From: Melioribacteraceae bacterium
Lineage (GTDB): Bacteria > Bacteroidota > Ignavibacteria > Ignavibacteriales > Melioribacteraceae
Reading direction: 5' to 3'
Length of the DNA: 64,000 bases
Assembly: GCA_021740785.1 (NCBI GenBank)
Contig: JAIOZI010000011.1
Location: forward strand, 1 to 64,000
Of this stretch, positions 15,059-25,637 are shown piece by piece. The position numbers and the translations under genes are program-made. The notes under the pieces were generated by a model, which was not told the origin of the DNA, made no database searches, and saw nothing but the letters and a program-made list of their open reading frames with translations. Every line of letters begins with the position of its first letter. The first letter of the stretch is position 1.

Positions 15059-15751
15059 CTACTTTCCCTGCATTTTTTGTTTAATCTGCAAACAATGCTG
15101 GGTATGAGGAACAGCCATTAATCTTTCTTTTGGAATCAACGGGCAGGTCGGACATAAATTCTGCGGTTCGTCAATGCATTCAATGCAGATTCCATAAGTG
15201 CCGTTATCAATTCTCTGAAGAGCATCTTCTAAATAACCTAAGAATTTATTTTCTCTTTGTGCCCACAGATAAAGCTTTTCTCTCTCCTGAGCATCAGTTC
15301 CCTGCTCAGCCATGTGAAGTGAATACGGTGAACTTTCATTCACGTATTGACCGGTTGTGGGATCCATCATCTGATCTTTCAGATTCTGAAGCTGCTCAAT
15401 GATTTCTTCCCTTTTCGCCATTATAACTTTTTTGAAATCTTCAAGATCACTCTTTCCGTAGCCTTGAATCTTTTTTACTTTTTTACTCGGCGATACTATT
15501 TCCACTTCTTTTGTTGGACTTGCTTTTTTCATCGTTGAAGCTTTGGAAGAAACGCTCTTTGTTTTCTTCGTCGTTTTTTTCTTTTCAACGGGTTTACTTG
15601 CCGATGTTTTTGCTTTTGCCGTAGTTTTAGCCTTCGCTGTAGTTTTGGACTTTGCTGCCGGTTTAACTTTCGCTGTTGTTTTTTTTGCCGCAGACTTTTT
15701 TTCAGTCTTTGTACTCGACTTTGAACCTGCTTTCGTAGTTCGTTTAGCCAT
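15059..15751 (-). CDS. DksA/TraR zinc-finger protein with a histone H1-like Lys/Ala-rich N-terminal tail
   Basis: A 230-residue protein. Residues 1-95 are low complexity, rich in Lys, Ala, Thr and Ser with AKTTAK-type repeats like bacterial histone H1-like proteins. Residues 100-185 form the coiled-coil region of the TraR/DksA family (DLEDFKKVIMAKREEIIEQL ... EREKL). The zinc finger starts YGICIEC (C189, C192), then has an inserted CPTC (C200, C203), continues KERLMAVP, and ends with a single Cys (C220) where the family usually has CxxC. Thus the zinc ligands appear rearranged. DksA-type proteins bind RNA polymerase; the basic tail suggests added nucleic-acid binding. It lies directly downstream of ileS. 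Confidence 0.85.
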   Translation of the reverse strand: MAKRTTKAGSKSSTKTEKKSAAKKTTAKVKPAAKSKTTAKAKTTAKAKTSASKPVEKKKTTKKTKSVSSKASTMKKASPTKEVEIVSPSKKVKKIQGYGKSDLEDFKKVIMAKREEIIEQLQNLKDQMMDPTTGQYVNESSPYSLHMAEQGTDAQEREKLYLWAQRENKFLGYLEDALQRIDNGTYGICIECIDEPQNLCPTCPLIPKERLMAVPHTQHCLQIKQKMQGK

Positions 15752-15775
15752 TATATGCCTCCGATATTTCCCAAT

Positions 15776-18700
15776 TTATTTTGATTTTTTTATAGCAATT
15801 TTACAATTAATATTATTGAGTTCCCACTCCTGTACAAATTCTCCTTCAGAACTGCCAGGCTTAATATTATCAGCAAGTACTTCGTTTTTAATGTAGTCTT
15901 CATACGCTTTAATATACCGATAAAGTTCTTCATTTCCTTCATAAGTTATATTTATTCTGTCAATAACATCAAAGCCCGCATCCTTACGCATATTTTGAAC
16001 TCTGTTCACAAATTCTCTTGAGTAACCTTCGGCAATTAAATCGTCTGTCAATTCCGTATCGATTGCAACAGTTATGCCTTCCTCTGTTTCGACCAGCCAA
16101 CCTTCTATCTCGGTACTGATTATTTCTACATCGGTTATATCAAGTGTGATTTCACTATCATCGATATTTACTGTAATATTCCCTTCCGATTCAAGTTGTG
16201 AAATTTGCTTACTATCAAATGAAGCGATAGCTGCCGCAATTTTCTTAACAAGCTTTCCGTATTTCGGTCCTACGGATTTGAAATTCGCTTTTGCCGATTT
16301 ATTCACAACACTTGAATCATCTTCAAGAATAACAAGTTCTTTAATATTAAGTTCCTCGAGAATTACATCTTTCATATATCTTACTGCTTCCCGCCTTGTT
16401 TTATCAACTGCGACCATTATTTTCTTCAGCGGTTGACGAACTTTAAGATTTGATTTAGCCCGCATTGATCTTCCTAAATAAACAACCCGCTGAGCTGTAT
16501 CCATCTTTTCTTCCAGGGATTTATTTATAAAAGTTATCTCAGGAAATTCAACAAGATGAACTGATTCCGATTTATCGCCGCTCAAAGGTTCACTCAAAAG
16601 CTGATATATTTTTTCAGAGATGAACGGCGCAAAAGGTGAAGCTAATTTAGAAATTGTTGTCAAGCATTCATGCAAAGTCTGGTAAGCAGAAATTTTATTT
16701 TCATTAACTTCCGATTTCCAAAAACGTCTCCTGTTCCTTCTCACATACCAATTTGATAGTTGATCGATGGTAAAATTTGATACAGCTCTTGCAGCTTTTG
16801 TAATATCATATTTATCCATTAATTCATCATACTCTTTAACGAGTGAATTCAATTTTGAGATTATCCACCTATCAATTTCAGGACGTTTTTCATAATCAAT
16901 ATTATCTTTTGTAAAATCGTAATTATCAATATTAGCATAGAGAGCGAAGAAGGAGTAAGTGTTGATAAATGTACCAAAAAACTTTCGCTGAACTTCAGCT
17001 AAGCCTTCCAAGTCGAAGAGGGTTGGTTTCCAGGGCGGACTTGTAGTTACAAGATACCAGCGCACGGTATCGGCGCCATATTTGTCAAACAGTTCAAACG
17101 GATCAACAGAATTCCCTTTTGACTTGGACATTTTCATCCCGTCTTTATCCAGAATAAGTTCGTTGACCATCAAATTTTTGTAAGCAACATTATCGAATAG
17201 CATCGTACCGATCGCATGCATCGTATAAAACCATCCGCGTGTTTGATCTATACCCTCACAAATAAAATCCGCCGGATAATTTTTTTCAAACAACTCTTTG
17301 TTTTCAAACGGATAGTGATATTGCGCAAAAGGCATTGCACCGGAATCGAACCAAACATCAATCAATTCAGGTGTGCGGATATAAGTTTTACCGTTCCGCT
17401 CAAATTTCACTCCGTCAACAAAAGGTTTGTGCAAATCGATTTCCGTCAGTTCAGAAACCGGAACTCGCTTTCCATCTTTTTCAATAAATCCTTCCTTCAA
17501 TTCATCCATACTGCCGACGGCAAACATATCTTCACCATCCTCGCTTACCCAAATCGGAAGAGGAGTAGCCCAGAACCTATCCCGTGAAAGAGCCCAATCT
17601 TTATTCTCTTCAAGCCAGTTGCCGAATCTACCGCTGCCAACTTCTGGAGGGAACCAATTGATTGTTTTATTCAGTTCAATCATTCTATCGGCTACTTTAG
17701 TTGTTCTAATAAACCATGATTCGCGCGCATAATAAATTACCGGTACGTTATCGAATCGCCAACTGAAAGGATAGGAGTGAACAATAGTCTCTTTTTTATA
17801 AAGCTGACCCATTTCACGAAGCTTTGTAATAATACCGGGATCAGCATCTTTAACAAACTGACCTGCAAAATCATTAATATCCTCGGTAAACAATCCTCCG
17901 CGAGTTACAGGCTGAAGAAACGGGAGGTTATACTTCTTCGAGATTTCATAGTCATCGGCGCCGAAAGCAGGAGCAATATGAACAATACCGGAGCCGTCTT
18001 CCGTGCTGACAAATTCACCTTCAATCACATAGAAAGCTTTTTTATCTACTTTGAGATATTTGAAAAGTTGATCGTATTCGGTTCCGGCTAAATCGCTGCC
18101 TTTAAATTCCTGTACAATTGCATATTCTTCTCTGAGAACTTCTAGTCTTTCTTTTGCCAAGATTAGATATACACCCTCGGTCTTAACTTTAACATAATCT
18201 ATATCAGAACCGACAGCGAGAGCGACATTAGAAATAAGCGTCCACGGGGTTGTAGTCCAAACTAAAAAGTATGTATCGCCGTCTTTACTTAATTCCGAAT
18301 TAATTAGTTTCATCAATACATAAACGGAAGGATCTTTGGTTTCCTTATAGCCAAGTGCGAGTTCATGAGAAGACAAAACGGTTTCGGATCTTGGGCATTG
18401 CGGAACAATTTTATAATCTTTGTAAATCAATCCCTTTTCAAAAAATTGCTTCAGCGCCCACCATACGGATTCAATATATTCGTTTGTACAAGTAATATAT
18501 GGATTCTCGAGATCAATCCAGTATCCCATCCGGTCTGTCATTAGATCCCAAAGATCTTTATATGTAAAAACCGATTCACGGCATGCAGCATTATATTTTT
18601 CAATTCCGAATTCAGGCACTTCACTTTTACTCTTAATTCCCAGAGCTTTTTCAACTTCAATTTCAACCGGGAGTCCGTGTGTATCCCATCCGGCTTTTCT

Positions 18701-18940
18701 GTTTACCCTGTAGCCTTTTAATGTTTTATACCGGCAGACCAAATCTTTTAAAGTTCGCGCCATCACATGATGAATACCGGGTTTACCGTTAGCAGTCGGA
18801 GGTCCCTCATAAAAAGTAAATGGTTTTGATTCATCTCGTGTTGAGATGCTTTTTTCGAATATCGAATTATCTTTCCAATATTGCAGGATATCTTTTTCAA
18901 TTTCAGGATATATGACTTTGTCGTTAAATTGTTTGAACAT
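15776..18940 (-). CDS. ileS: Isoleucyl-tRNA synthetase, long (IleS2/eukaryote-like) type
   Basis: A 1054-residue class I synthetase that charges tRNA-Ile. The HIGH-type motif lies in GPPTANGKPGIHHVM (46-60), followed by GWDTHGLPVE. KMSKSKGN lies near residue 603. The editing (CP1) insertion contains TTTPWTL. The C-terminal half has anticodon-binding and long trailing domains, and the total length exceeds the roughly 930 residues of the E. coli-like type. Features such as ESVWWALKQFFEKGLIY and the absence of a C-terminal Cys4 zinc site suggest the eukaryote-like IleS2 group, known in other bacteria to be less sensitive to mupirocin. The gene is followed 25 bases later by the DksA-like gene. 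Confidence 0.95.
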   Translation of the reverse strand: MFKQFNDKVIYPEIEKDILQYWKDNSIFEKSISTRDESKPFTFYEGPPTANGKPGIHHVMARTLKDLVCRYKTLKGYRVNRKAGWDTHGLPVEIEVEKALGIKSKSEVPEFGIEKYNAACRESVFTYKDLWDLMTDRMGYWIDLENPYITCTNEYIESVWWALKQFFEKGLIYKDYKIVPQCPRSETVLSSHELALGYKETKDPSVYVLMKLINSELSKDGDTYFLVWTTTPWTLISNVALAVGSDIDYVKVKTEGVYLILAKERLEVLREEYAIVQEFKGSDLAGTEYDQLFKYLKVDKKAFYVIEGEFVSTEDGSGIVHIAPAFGADDYEISKKYNLPFLQPVTRGGLFTEDINDFAGQFVKDADPGIITKLREMGQLYKKETIVHSYPFSWRFDNVPVIYYARESWFIRTTKVADRMIELNKTINWFPPEVGSGRFGNWLEENKDWALSRDRFWATPLPIWVSEDGEDMFAVGSMDELKEGFIEKDGKRVPVSELTEIDLHKPFVDGVKFERNGKTYIRTPELIDVWFDSGAMPFAQYHYPFENKELFEKNYPADFICEGIDQTRGWFYTMHAIGTMLFDNVAYKNLMVNELILDKDGMKMSKSKGNSVDPFELFDKYGADTVRWYLVTTSPPWKPTLFDLEGLAEVQRKFFGTFINTYSFFALYANIDNYDFTKDNIDYEKRPEIDRWIISKLNSLVKEYDELMDKYDITKAARAVSNFTIDQLSNWYVRRNRRRFWKSEVNENKISAYQTLHECLTTISKLASPFAPFISEKIYQLLSEPLSGDKSESVHLVEFPEITFINKSLEEKMDTAQRVVYLGRSMRAKSNLKVRQPLKKIMVAVDKTRREAVRYMKDVILEELNIKELVILEDDSSVVNKSAKANFKSVGPKYGKLVKKIAAAIASFDSKQISQLESEGNITVNIDDSEITLDITDVEIISTEIEGWLVETEEGITVAIDTELTDDLIAEGYSREFVNRVQNMRKDAGFDVIDRINITYEGNEELYRYIKAYEDYIKNEVLADNIKPGSSEGEFVQEWELNNINCKIAIKKSK

Positions 18941-18955
18941 GGTGCCTTATTAAAT

Positions 18956-19567
18956 TTATTCTTCTGATTCGTATTTGTTAATTAATTCTTTTTCTGTTTG
19001 TATCAATTCTTTTAGTTGAGTCTCAATCTTTTCTTTTTGTTGAATCACACTATTTGCTTGTTTCTTAGCTTCGAACATTATTTTATCTGATTTTAATTTT
19101 GCCTCGTTAATAATCAATTCTGATTCTCTTTTAGCCTGTTGAACCAATTCCTCGTGATTAAATTTCAAATCATTTTCCATTGCATTTTTAGATTCGTTAG
19201 CAACAGCTTCCGCAACCGCCATCCCGAAAAATCCCATTGAACCAAGCATTATATTTCTTAACGTATACAAGATTAGATTTTCGGTCATCATATTCTTATA
19301 GCCGAAATAATCACTAAAGAATGATACTAAGAAAATTCCAATCACAGATGATGCAACGATAACCGCAAAAACGACTTTTCCCCCATGCACCCATCCCAGC
19401 GTCCTTTGTATCAGCCAGCCGCATGCAAATGCAAACACTGAAAGAACAAACCAAACCGTAAAATTCTGAACGCCGTCGCCAAATAAATTTGTATTCAAAA
19501 AATTCGATGCGAACATAAAAACGCCGAGTAAAACAGCAGTCATGTAATATATTGTTTTCTTTTTCAC
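18956..19567 (-). CDS. Membrane protein with C-terminal coiled coil, unknown function
   Basis: A 203-residue protein with four predicted transmembrane helices (about 7-25, 36-54, 64-85, 100-122) followed by a charged coiled coil (about 125-203) rich in Ala, Lys and Glu (EELVQQAKRESELIINEAKL). The coiled-coil composition resembles the DivIVA-like protein encoded upstream. Its ATG overlaps the stop of the purine nucleoside phosphorylase gene by four bases, so it is in the yggS-divIVA-punA operon. I do not recognise a family; a membrane scaffold is possible. Confidence 0.7.
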   Translation of the reverse strand: MKKKTIYYMTAVLLGVFMFASNFLNTNLFGDGVQNFTVWFVLSVFAFACGWLIQRTLGWVHGGKVVFAVIVASSVIGIFLVSFFSDYFGYKNMMTENLILYTLRNIMLGSMGFFGMAVAEAVANESKNAMENDLKFNHEELVQQAKRESELIINEAKLKSDKIMFEAKKQANSVIQQKEKIETQLKELIQTEKELINKYESEE

Positions 19568-20385
19568 AGTTTTTTTATTACTTCTTTCATTATTAATGTC
19601 ATTTTGGGTTCAGCGCTCATTGCTGTTGCAATAATTTCTTCAACATTTACAGGCTGTAATGATTCCGGGAAACATTCATCTGTTATGATGCTAATTCCTA
19701 GTACTTTAATACCCATGTGGTTGGCAACAATATTCTCAGGTATTGTTGACATTCCGACTACATCGGCGCCGATACCTCGTAAAAATCGATACTCTGCTTT
19801 TGTTTCAAGATTTGGTCCGGGTACGGCAACATATACACCTTTCTGTACTTTAATTTTATTCTCCAGCGCAACTTCTTCAGCAAGCCTGATCAATTCTTGT
19901 GAATACGGTTCGCTCATATCGGGAAATCTCGGACCAAGTTCATCTTCATTCGGACCGATTAGCGGGTTATCACCTATTAAGTTTATGTGATCCTGCATCA
20001 GCATTACATCGCCCTTTTTATAAATTGGGTTCATACCGCCGCATGCATTTGAAACAAGCAAAGTTTCAACTCCGAGAAATTTCATAACACGCACGGGATA
20101 TGTGATCTGCTTCATTGAATATCCTTCATAAAAATGAAATCGACCCTGCATTGCAACAATCTTTTTGTCTCCAATTTTTCCAAATATTAATTTACCCGAA
20201 TGAGATTCTACTGTTGAAAGCGGGAAGTGAGGCAATTCCTTATAATCAATTTCGTGTTCAATTTCAATTTCTCTAACTAAACCGCCTAAACCTGTGCCGA
20301 GTATAATACCCACAGGGTACTCATCTTTAGTATAGCTTCTAATCGTATCTAGGGTTTCGTTTATCATCTGCATTAGCTTGGTCAT
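19564..20385 (-). CDS. punA: Purine nucleoside phosphorylase (trimeric type)
   Basis: A 273-residue enzyme that splits purine nucleosides with phosphate to the base and ribose-1-phosphate. Signatures of the trimeric family are ILGTGLGGL (28-36), VESHSGKL with the catalytic His, QGRFHFYEGY, NACGGMNP and VGMSTIPENIVANHMG. A C-terminal ITDECFP segment contacts the purine. The length matches the family. It starts at the last base of the divIVA-like stop codon, so translation is coupled. Confidence 0.93.
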   Translation of the reverse strand: MTKLMQMINETLDTIRSYTKDEYPVGIILGTGLGGLVREIEIEHEIDYKELPHFPLSTVESHSGKLIFGKIGDKKIVAMQGRFHFYEGYSMKQITYPVRVMKFLGVETLLVSNACGGMNPIYKKGDVMLMQDHINLIGDNPLIGPNEDELGPRFPDMSEPYSQELIRLAEEVALENKIKVQKGVYVAVPGPNLETKAEYRFLRGIGADVVGMSTIPENIVANHMGIKVLGISIITDECFPESLQPVNVEEIIATAMSAEPKMTLIMKEVIKKL

Positions 20386-20927
20386 TATAATTTCTCCACG
20401 ATATCGTCAATATCAATATCATCATCTTTATTTTTTCTTTTAGACGATGATTTATTTTTAGAATTGTTATCTAAATATTCTTCTCTTAATTGTTCGTTTA
20501 AGACTTCCGATTGCGTTTCAATCATAGCTTTAATTCTTGCAATCAGATAGGACTTCTCCTCTCTTAATTTCAATACCGATTCACGAATTCTATCCGCATC
20601 GTTCTTAGCTTTATCAACTATTTGATTCGCTTTTAACTCTGCTTCTTTCATTATCAGAGCCGTTTGTTTTTTTGCCGATTCTACTGCTTTAGTAGAAGAC
20701 TCATGCGCATTAAGCAAGGTACTCTGCAGGTTCTTTTCAATTTTCTTGTATTCTTTTATCTGTTCGGAATTATATTCAAATTCTTTCTTTAGACGTTCGT
20801 TTTCCGAATTAATTTTTTCAACCTCGTCGGCTAATTTTTCAAGGAAGGCACGCACCTCATCCTTATCATAACCGCGAACGCTTTTGTTAAATTCTTGAGT
20901 TTTAATTGCAAAGGGAGTGAACTTCAT
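20385..20927 (-). CDS. DivIVA-domain protein
   Basis: A 180-residue coiled-coil protein. The N-terminal segment FTPFAIKTQEFNKSVRGYDK followed by DEVRAFLEKLADEVEKI is a clear DivIVA membrane-curvature-binding domain. It continues as a long coiled coil and ends with a basic/acidic low-complexity tail (KNKSSSKRKNKDDDIDIDDI). DivIVA proteins act as polar or septal scaffolds in Gram-positives; in this lineage its role is less clear. It directly follows the YggS gene, an arrangement (yggS ... divIVA) shared with cell-division clusters elsewhere. Confidence 0.9.
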   Translation of the reverse strand: MKFTPFAIKTQEFNKSVRGYDKDEVRAFLEKLADEVEKINSENERLKKEFEYNSEQIKEYKKIEKNLQSTLLNAHESSTKAVESAKKQTALIMKEAELKANQIVDKAKNDADRIRESVLKLREEKSYLIARIKAMIETQSEVLNEQLREEYLDNNSKNKSSSKRKNKDDDIDIDDIVEKL

Positions 20928-21625
20928 TATTCATCTCCGTTTTTTGAATAATCTCTTTCACCGAAGATTGCCGTACCGATTCTTAACATTGTAGCACCTT
21001 CCTCGATTGCAATATCATAGTCGTTTGTCATACCCATTGATAATTCCGTTAAGCCGTAACCTTTTTTATTCAACCAATCTTTTTTATCACGTAATCCTCT
21101 AAAAGTCTTCCTTACGATTTCAGTATCTTCAGTATATGGAGCCATTGTCATCAAACCGACCAATTCAAGATTCCCGGAATTTTTACACGATTCCGCAACT
21201 TCTAATATTTCATCATCCCGTGATAAGCCGAATTTTGATTCTTCACCCGAAGTATTTAATTCAAGTAACACTTTTGGGATTCTATCAATTTTTCCCGCCC
21301 GCTTATCAATTTCATGAACCAGTTTTACTGAATCAACCGAATGAATATAATCAGCATATTTAATAACATATTTTACTTTATTCGTCTGCAGATGACCAAC
21401 AAAATGCCAAACAACATTTTCAGTTACATCAGGCGCCTTATTCTGAAATTCCTGAGCTTTGTTTTCTCCAAAATGTATAACCCCTGCTTTAAATGCATCA
21501 AGGATAGCAGAAACCGGATTCATTTTTGAAATTCCGATTAATGTTAAATCAGATCTGCTTCTGCCGTTATTTCGGCAAATTTCGCTGATTTTTTCTTCCA
21601 ATATTTGAAGGTTTTCGGCTATCAT
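20927..21625 (-). CDS. YggS/PLPBP family pyridoxal-phosphate homeostasis protein
   Basis: A 232-residue single-domain PLP-binding protein. The ATG at 21625 gives MIAENLQILEEKI, which matches the family N-terminus; a TTG at 21673 would add 16 unlikely residues. Key parts are LIGISKMNP with the PLP-lysine, HFGENKAQEF, WHFVGHLQTNKVKY, SVDSVKL and LSMGMTNDYDIAIEEGATMLRIG, the phosphate-binding segment. It buffers intracellular PLP and has no known substrate. It is the first gene of the yggS-divIVA-punA-18956 group and overlaps divIVA by one base. Confidence 0.93.
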   Translation of the reverse strand: MIAENLQILEEKISEICRNNGRSRSDLTLIGISKMNPVSAILDAFKAGVIHFGENKAQEFQNKAPDVTENVVWHFVGHLQTNKVKYVIKYADYIHSVDSVKLVHEIDKRAGKIDRIPKVLLELNTSGEESKFGLSRDDEILEVAESCKNSGNLELVGLMTMAPYTEDTEIVRKTFRGLRDKKDWLNKKGYGLTELSMGMTNDYDIAIEEGATMLRIGTAIFGERDYSKNGDE

Positions 21626-21728
21626 AATTTTAATTAAGATTGAGAATGTAGGTCTTTTGTCAAATAAAGTCAACGAAAAAAGGCTTCAAACAATCCTCCG
21701 TATCTCTTTAATCTTTCTATTCTATCTA

Positions 21729-21753
21729 TAAAAAAAGGGCTCGAAATGAGCCC
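21729..21753 (-). terminator. Intrinsic terminator of nrdJ
   Basis: On the minus strand GGGCTC (21753-21748), loop ATTTC, GAGCCC (21742-21737) is followed by a run of eight T. It lies 27 bases past the nrdJ stop. Confidence 0.92.
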
Positions 21754-21779
21754 TTAAAATGAGTAATAAAATTATTAAT

Positions 21780-24700
21780 TTAGCTGCATCCGGTAGTAGC
21801 TCCGCACGTATTACATTTCAGGCAGGTTCCATTTCTTACCATTGTCATGCTTCCGCATTCGGGACAAATATCACCTGTGTAACCTCTTTCACGTGCTTTA
21901 ACAACATCGGAGTGCATGGACATTACTTTGCTTCGCTCCTGCCGGTCTGCACCGTTACCGTTGCTCCCGGATTCATCTGATTTATTTCCACCGCCATTCC
22001 TGGCTAATTGTATCGCCGGGTGATCATTTAATTCATAAGTTCTTTCACTTACAATCTCCTCGCTTTCGAAATCGGGTTCAGGAATAGTTGGTGACTTCTT
22101 ACTCATTTCTTCCAACTCCACGTGAGCGAGATCATTTCTTCCGAGATAGGTAACGGCTAATTCACGGAAGATGTAATCAATAACCGAGGTGGACATTTTA
22201 ATTCGTTTATTGCCTGTAACCACACCGCTTGGTTCAAAACGAGTGAATACAAATGCATCTACAAATTCTTCCAACGGCACGCCGTGCTGTAAACCTAGAG
22301 AAATTGAGATTGCAAAACTGTTAAGCAGACTCCTAAACGCCGCCCCTTCTTTTGCCATATCAATAAATATTTCACCGATCTCACCATTCTCGTATTCGCC
22401 TGTCCGTATGTAAACAGTTTGACCGTTTATTTTAGCCTTTTGCGTATAACCGGTTCTTCTATCCGGCAATCTTCTTCTTTTCGCTATGTATCGATGTATT
22501 ATTCTCTCAGCAATTTTAACAATATCATTTTCATCTTTCTTTTCAAGAAGTTCTTCATATTCTTCATCAGACATACTATTGAGAGGTTGAGACAACTTTG
22601 AACCGTCGCGGTAAAGTGCGTTGGCTTTTAAGCCGAGCCTCCAAGAAAGCATATAAGCATTCTTAGTATCCTCTAGCGAAGCATTATTCGGGAAATTTAT
22701 GGTTTTGGAAATCGCGCCGGAAATAAATGGTTGAGCAGCGGACATCATTCTGATGTGTGCTTCCGGTTTGATGAAACGGGTTCCCTTTTTACCGCACTTG
22801 TTAGCGCAATCAAAAACCGGGTAGTGTTCATGCTTAAGGAAAGGTGCCCCTTCCACAGTCATTGTTCCGCAGACATAATCATTTGCCGTTGCAATTTCCT
22901 CTTTTGTAAATCCCAGTGCTTTCAATAAATCGAAATCATAATTGTTCAATTGTTCTTCAGTAAATCCGAGAGTATTCTTGCAAAAGTCTGCCCCGAGTGA
23001 ATGCATATTAAAGGCAAAACCGATTTCAAATACCGATGGAAGCATTCCTTCAATTTTATTAATTATTGTATCCGTAAATCCTTTCACTTTCAGAGATTCG
23101 GGATTAATGTAAGGACATCCCTGAAGAGAACCGGATCCTTTTGCATATTTAACTATCTCTTTTATCTGCTCGTCATTGTAACTCAGCTTTTTTAATGCAG
23201 GCGGTATCGACTGATTTATTATTTTGAAATAACCGCCCCCTGCTAATTTCTTAAATTTTACAAGAGCAAAATCAGGTTCAATTCCGGTAGTATCGCAATC
23301 CATCACAAGTCCGATTGTTCCGGTTGGTGCAATAACGGTTACCTGGGCATTTCTAAATCCATTCTTTTCACCAATTTTTAATGCATTATCTGCATCTTCG
23401 CGAGCTGCTTTTAATAAATCGGAAGGGCAATGCTTAGGATCAATCCCAACTGGATAAATTGATAATTGCTCATATTCTTCTTTCGGAACATTGTATGCTG
23501 CTCTTTTATGGTTACGAATCACGCGAAGCATGTGCTCTTTGTTTTCTTCATATTTGGGGAATGTACCTATTTGCCCTGCCATCTCAGCAGAAGTTGCATA
23601 TGAACGCATATGCATAATTGCAGTAACTGCCCCGCAAATTGCGAATGCCTGCTTGCTGTCGTATGGAATTCCCTGCCGCATTAACAACGAACCTAGATTT
23701 GCATAACCCAAACCTAAAGTTCGGAAATCATAACTGCGCTGTGCAATTTCTTTACTGGGATATTGAGCCATCAGCACACTGATTTCTAGTACAATAGTCC
23801 ATAACCTGGTTACATGGCGGTAAGCTTCAATATCAAATTCATGTTTGTCGTCATTATAAAATTTTACTAAGTTTAACGAAGCGAGGTTACACGCCGTATC
23901 ATCAAGGAACATATATTCGCTGCATGGATTAGAGGCTTTGATCTCACCACTGTTTTTGCATGTATGCCATTCGTTTATCGTTGTATGATACTGCAGCCCA
24001 GGATCGGCACATGACCATGCAGCGTATGCAATATCTTCCCATAGTTCATTGGCTTTAAGAGTTTTGCCGGGTTTCGGCTCGCGATTCTCACGCTTAGCTT
24101 TTTTTAATTCAGTCCTCCAGAATAAATGCCAATCAGTATCATTTACAACAGCATCCATAAAATCATTTGTTACTCTAACAGAATTATTTGAATTCTGTCC
24201 TGATACCGTTGCATAAGCATCCGAATTCCAGTCGGTGTTATAAGTCGGGAATTCAATTGATTTGAATCCAAGCTTTGCAAGATGAATAACTCTATCTATA
24301 TAATTTTGGGAAATTTGAGCTTTCTTTGCTTCCAAGATTGCATCTCGAAGTCTAACGTTTGTTTTTTTATTAAACCTGTCATTTTCGGGATGTTCCATAT
24401 AACACGCTTTCATAATTTCGTTCAAATGAAAATTAGCGAGCTTGGATCCGGCAACAATTGCAGCAACTTTTTGTTCTTCTAAAACTTTCCAATTTATATA
24501 TTCATCAATATCCGGATGATCAATATCGAGTGAAACCATTTTAGCTGCTCTTCGAGTTGTTCCACCCGATTTAATTGCTCCTGCCGCCCTGTCGCCAATT
24601 TTTAGGAATGACATTAATCCCGAGGATCTGCCGCCGCCGCTCAACGGTTCATCAGCGCCGCGGATATCGCTGAAGTTTGTGCCTGTTCCGGAACCGTACT

Positions 24701-25376
24701 TGAATAACCGCGCTTCCCGAACCCACAAATCCATTATACCGCCTTCGTTAACTAGATCATCTTTAATAGACTGAATAAAACAAGCATGCGGCTGAGGATG
24801 TGTGTATGCATCAACCGAACTTGTTAATTCTCCTGTTTCAAAATCCACATAATAATGACCCTGAGCCGGACCATTAATTCCGTATGCCCAATTTAAACCG
24901 GTGTTAAACCACTGCGGACTGTTAGGTGCGGTCATTTGATTTGCAAGGGTATAAACCAGCTCATCATAAAAAGCTTTTGCATCATCCTCAGTATCAAAAT
25001 ATCCGGCTTTGAATCCCCAATAAGTCCATGTACCTGCAAGTCTGTGAAATACTTGACGCGAATCATTCTCCGAAGAGTATCTTTCACGTTCCGGTAATTC
25101 TTCTAATCTTTCTTTATCAGCCTCCGATGGCTGCAGCCATTTCGGTATATTTTTTTCTTTTATTTTTTTCAGCAGCCGCGGAACACCCGCTTTTCTAAAA
25201 TATTTTTGTGACAGTACATCGGTTGCAACCTGTGACCAGAATTTTGGTACTATTACTTCATCCATTCTAAAAACAATAGTTCCATCCGGATTCTTGATCT
25301 CGGAGGGTCGTTTTACAAATTCTATTGATTCAAATGGACTTGCGCCTTCTTTAGTAAAGTAGCGGGTTATCTTCAT
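21780..25376 (-). CDS. nrdJ: Vitamin B12-dependent (class II) ribonucleotide reductase
   Basis: A 1198-residue adenosylcobalamin-dependent reductase that makes deoxyribonucleotides without needing oxygen. Visible signatures are [20 protein letters not shown] (active-site Cys and the radical-site region), [20 protein letters not shown], and the C-terminal TSCPD region. The end carries a zinc-ribbon-like cysteine cluster (CPECGSM ... [14 protein letters not shown]), which contains the mobile thioredoxin-reducible Cys residues. It is the only ribonucleotide reductase in the window. No cobalamin riboswitch was recognised in the 260 bases upstream. Confidence 0.96.
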   Translation of the reverse strand: MKITRYFTKEGASPFESIEFVKRPSEIKNPDGTIVFRMDEVIVPKFWSQVATDVLSQKYFRKAGVPRLLKKIKEKNIPKWLQPSEADKERLEELPERERYSSENDSRQVFHRLAGTWTYWGFKAGYFDTEDDAKAFYDELVYTLANQMTAPNSPQWFNTGLNWAYGINGPAQGHYYVDFETGELTSSVDAYTHPQPHACFIQSIKDDLVNEGGIMDLWVREARLFKYGSGTGTNFSDIRGADEPLSGGGRSSGLMSFLKIGDRAAGAIKSGGTTRRAAKMVSLDIDHPDIDEYINWKVLEEQKVAAIVAGSKLANFHLNEIMKACYMEHPENDRFNKKTNVRLRDAILEAKKAQISQNYIDRVIHLAKLGFKSIEFPTYNTDWNSDAYATVSGQNSNNSVRVTNDFMDAVVNDTDWHLFWRTELKKAKRENREPKPGKTLKANELWEDIAYAAWSCADPGLQYHTTINEWHTCKNSGEIKASNPCSEYMFLDDTACNLASLNLVKFYNDDKHEFDIEAYRHVTRLWTIVLEISVLMAQYPSKEIAQRSYDFRTLGLGYANLGSLLMRQGIPYDSKQAFAICGAVTAIMHMRSYATSAEMAGQIGTFPKYEENKEHMLRVIRNHKRAAYNVPKEEYEQLSIYPVGIDPKHCPSDLLKAAREDADNALKIGEKNGFRNAQVTVIAPTGTIGLVMDCDTTGIEPDFALVKFKKLAGGGYFKIINQSIPPALKKLSYNDEQIKEIVKYAKGSGSLQGCPYINPESLKVKGFTDTIINKIEGMLPSVFEIGFAFNMHSLGADFCKNTLGFTEEQLNNYDFDLLKALGFTKEEIATANDYVCGTMTVEGAPFLKHEHYPVFDCANKCGKKGTRFIKPEAHIRMMSAAQPFISGAISKTINFPNNASLEDTKNAYMLSWRLGLKANALYRDGSKLSQPLNSMSDEEYEELLEKKDENDIVKIAERIIHRYIAKRRRLPDRRTGYTQKAKINGQTVYIRTGEYENGEIGEIFIDMAKEGAAFRSLLNSFAISISLGLQHGVPLEEFVDAFVFTRFEPSGVVTGNKRIKMSTSVIDYIFRELAVTYLGRNDLAHVELEEMSKKSPTIPEPDFESEEIVSERTYELNDHPAIQLARNGGGNKSDESGSNGNGADRQERSKVMSMHSDVVKARERGYTGDICPECGSMTMVRNGTCLKCNTCGATTGCS

Positions 25377-25637
25377 TTATTACTCCAATACTTTGAATTT
25401 ATCTTAAATACAATTTCATTTTTATTTAGAACAAGTAGTTCTTCGAAAAGACCTGCTTTCTTAATAGGGGGAGGCAAGTTAAACAAAAAATAATATTAAA
25501 GCAATTACCTGCCTGGAACCGAAAATATAAATCAATAAGTTTATCGTTACTTCCTATTCAATATAAAAAATTATTTGTATTATTTAGCATTGATTTTTTA
25601 TTTTTTTTGAAAACTAAAAGAATTGAGAGAACAAGAT

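Noticed and set aside
15543-15896. 117-residue hydrophobic plus-strand ORF
   Set aside because: It is the antisense of the Lys/Ala-rich DksA-like tail, which gives an artificial Phe/Val/Ala-rich reading.
25377-25637. Possible cobalamin riboswitch upstream of nrdJ
   Set aside because: No B12-box-like conserved core was seen on the minus strand; only short chance palindromes.
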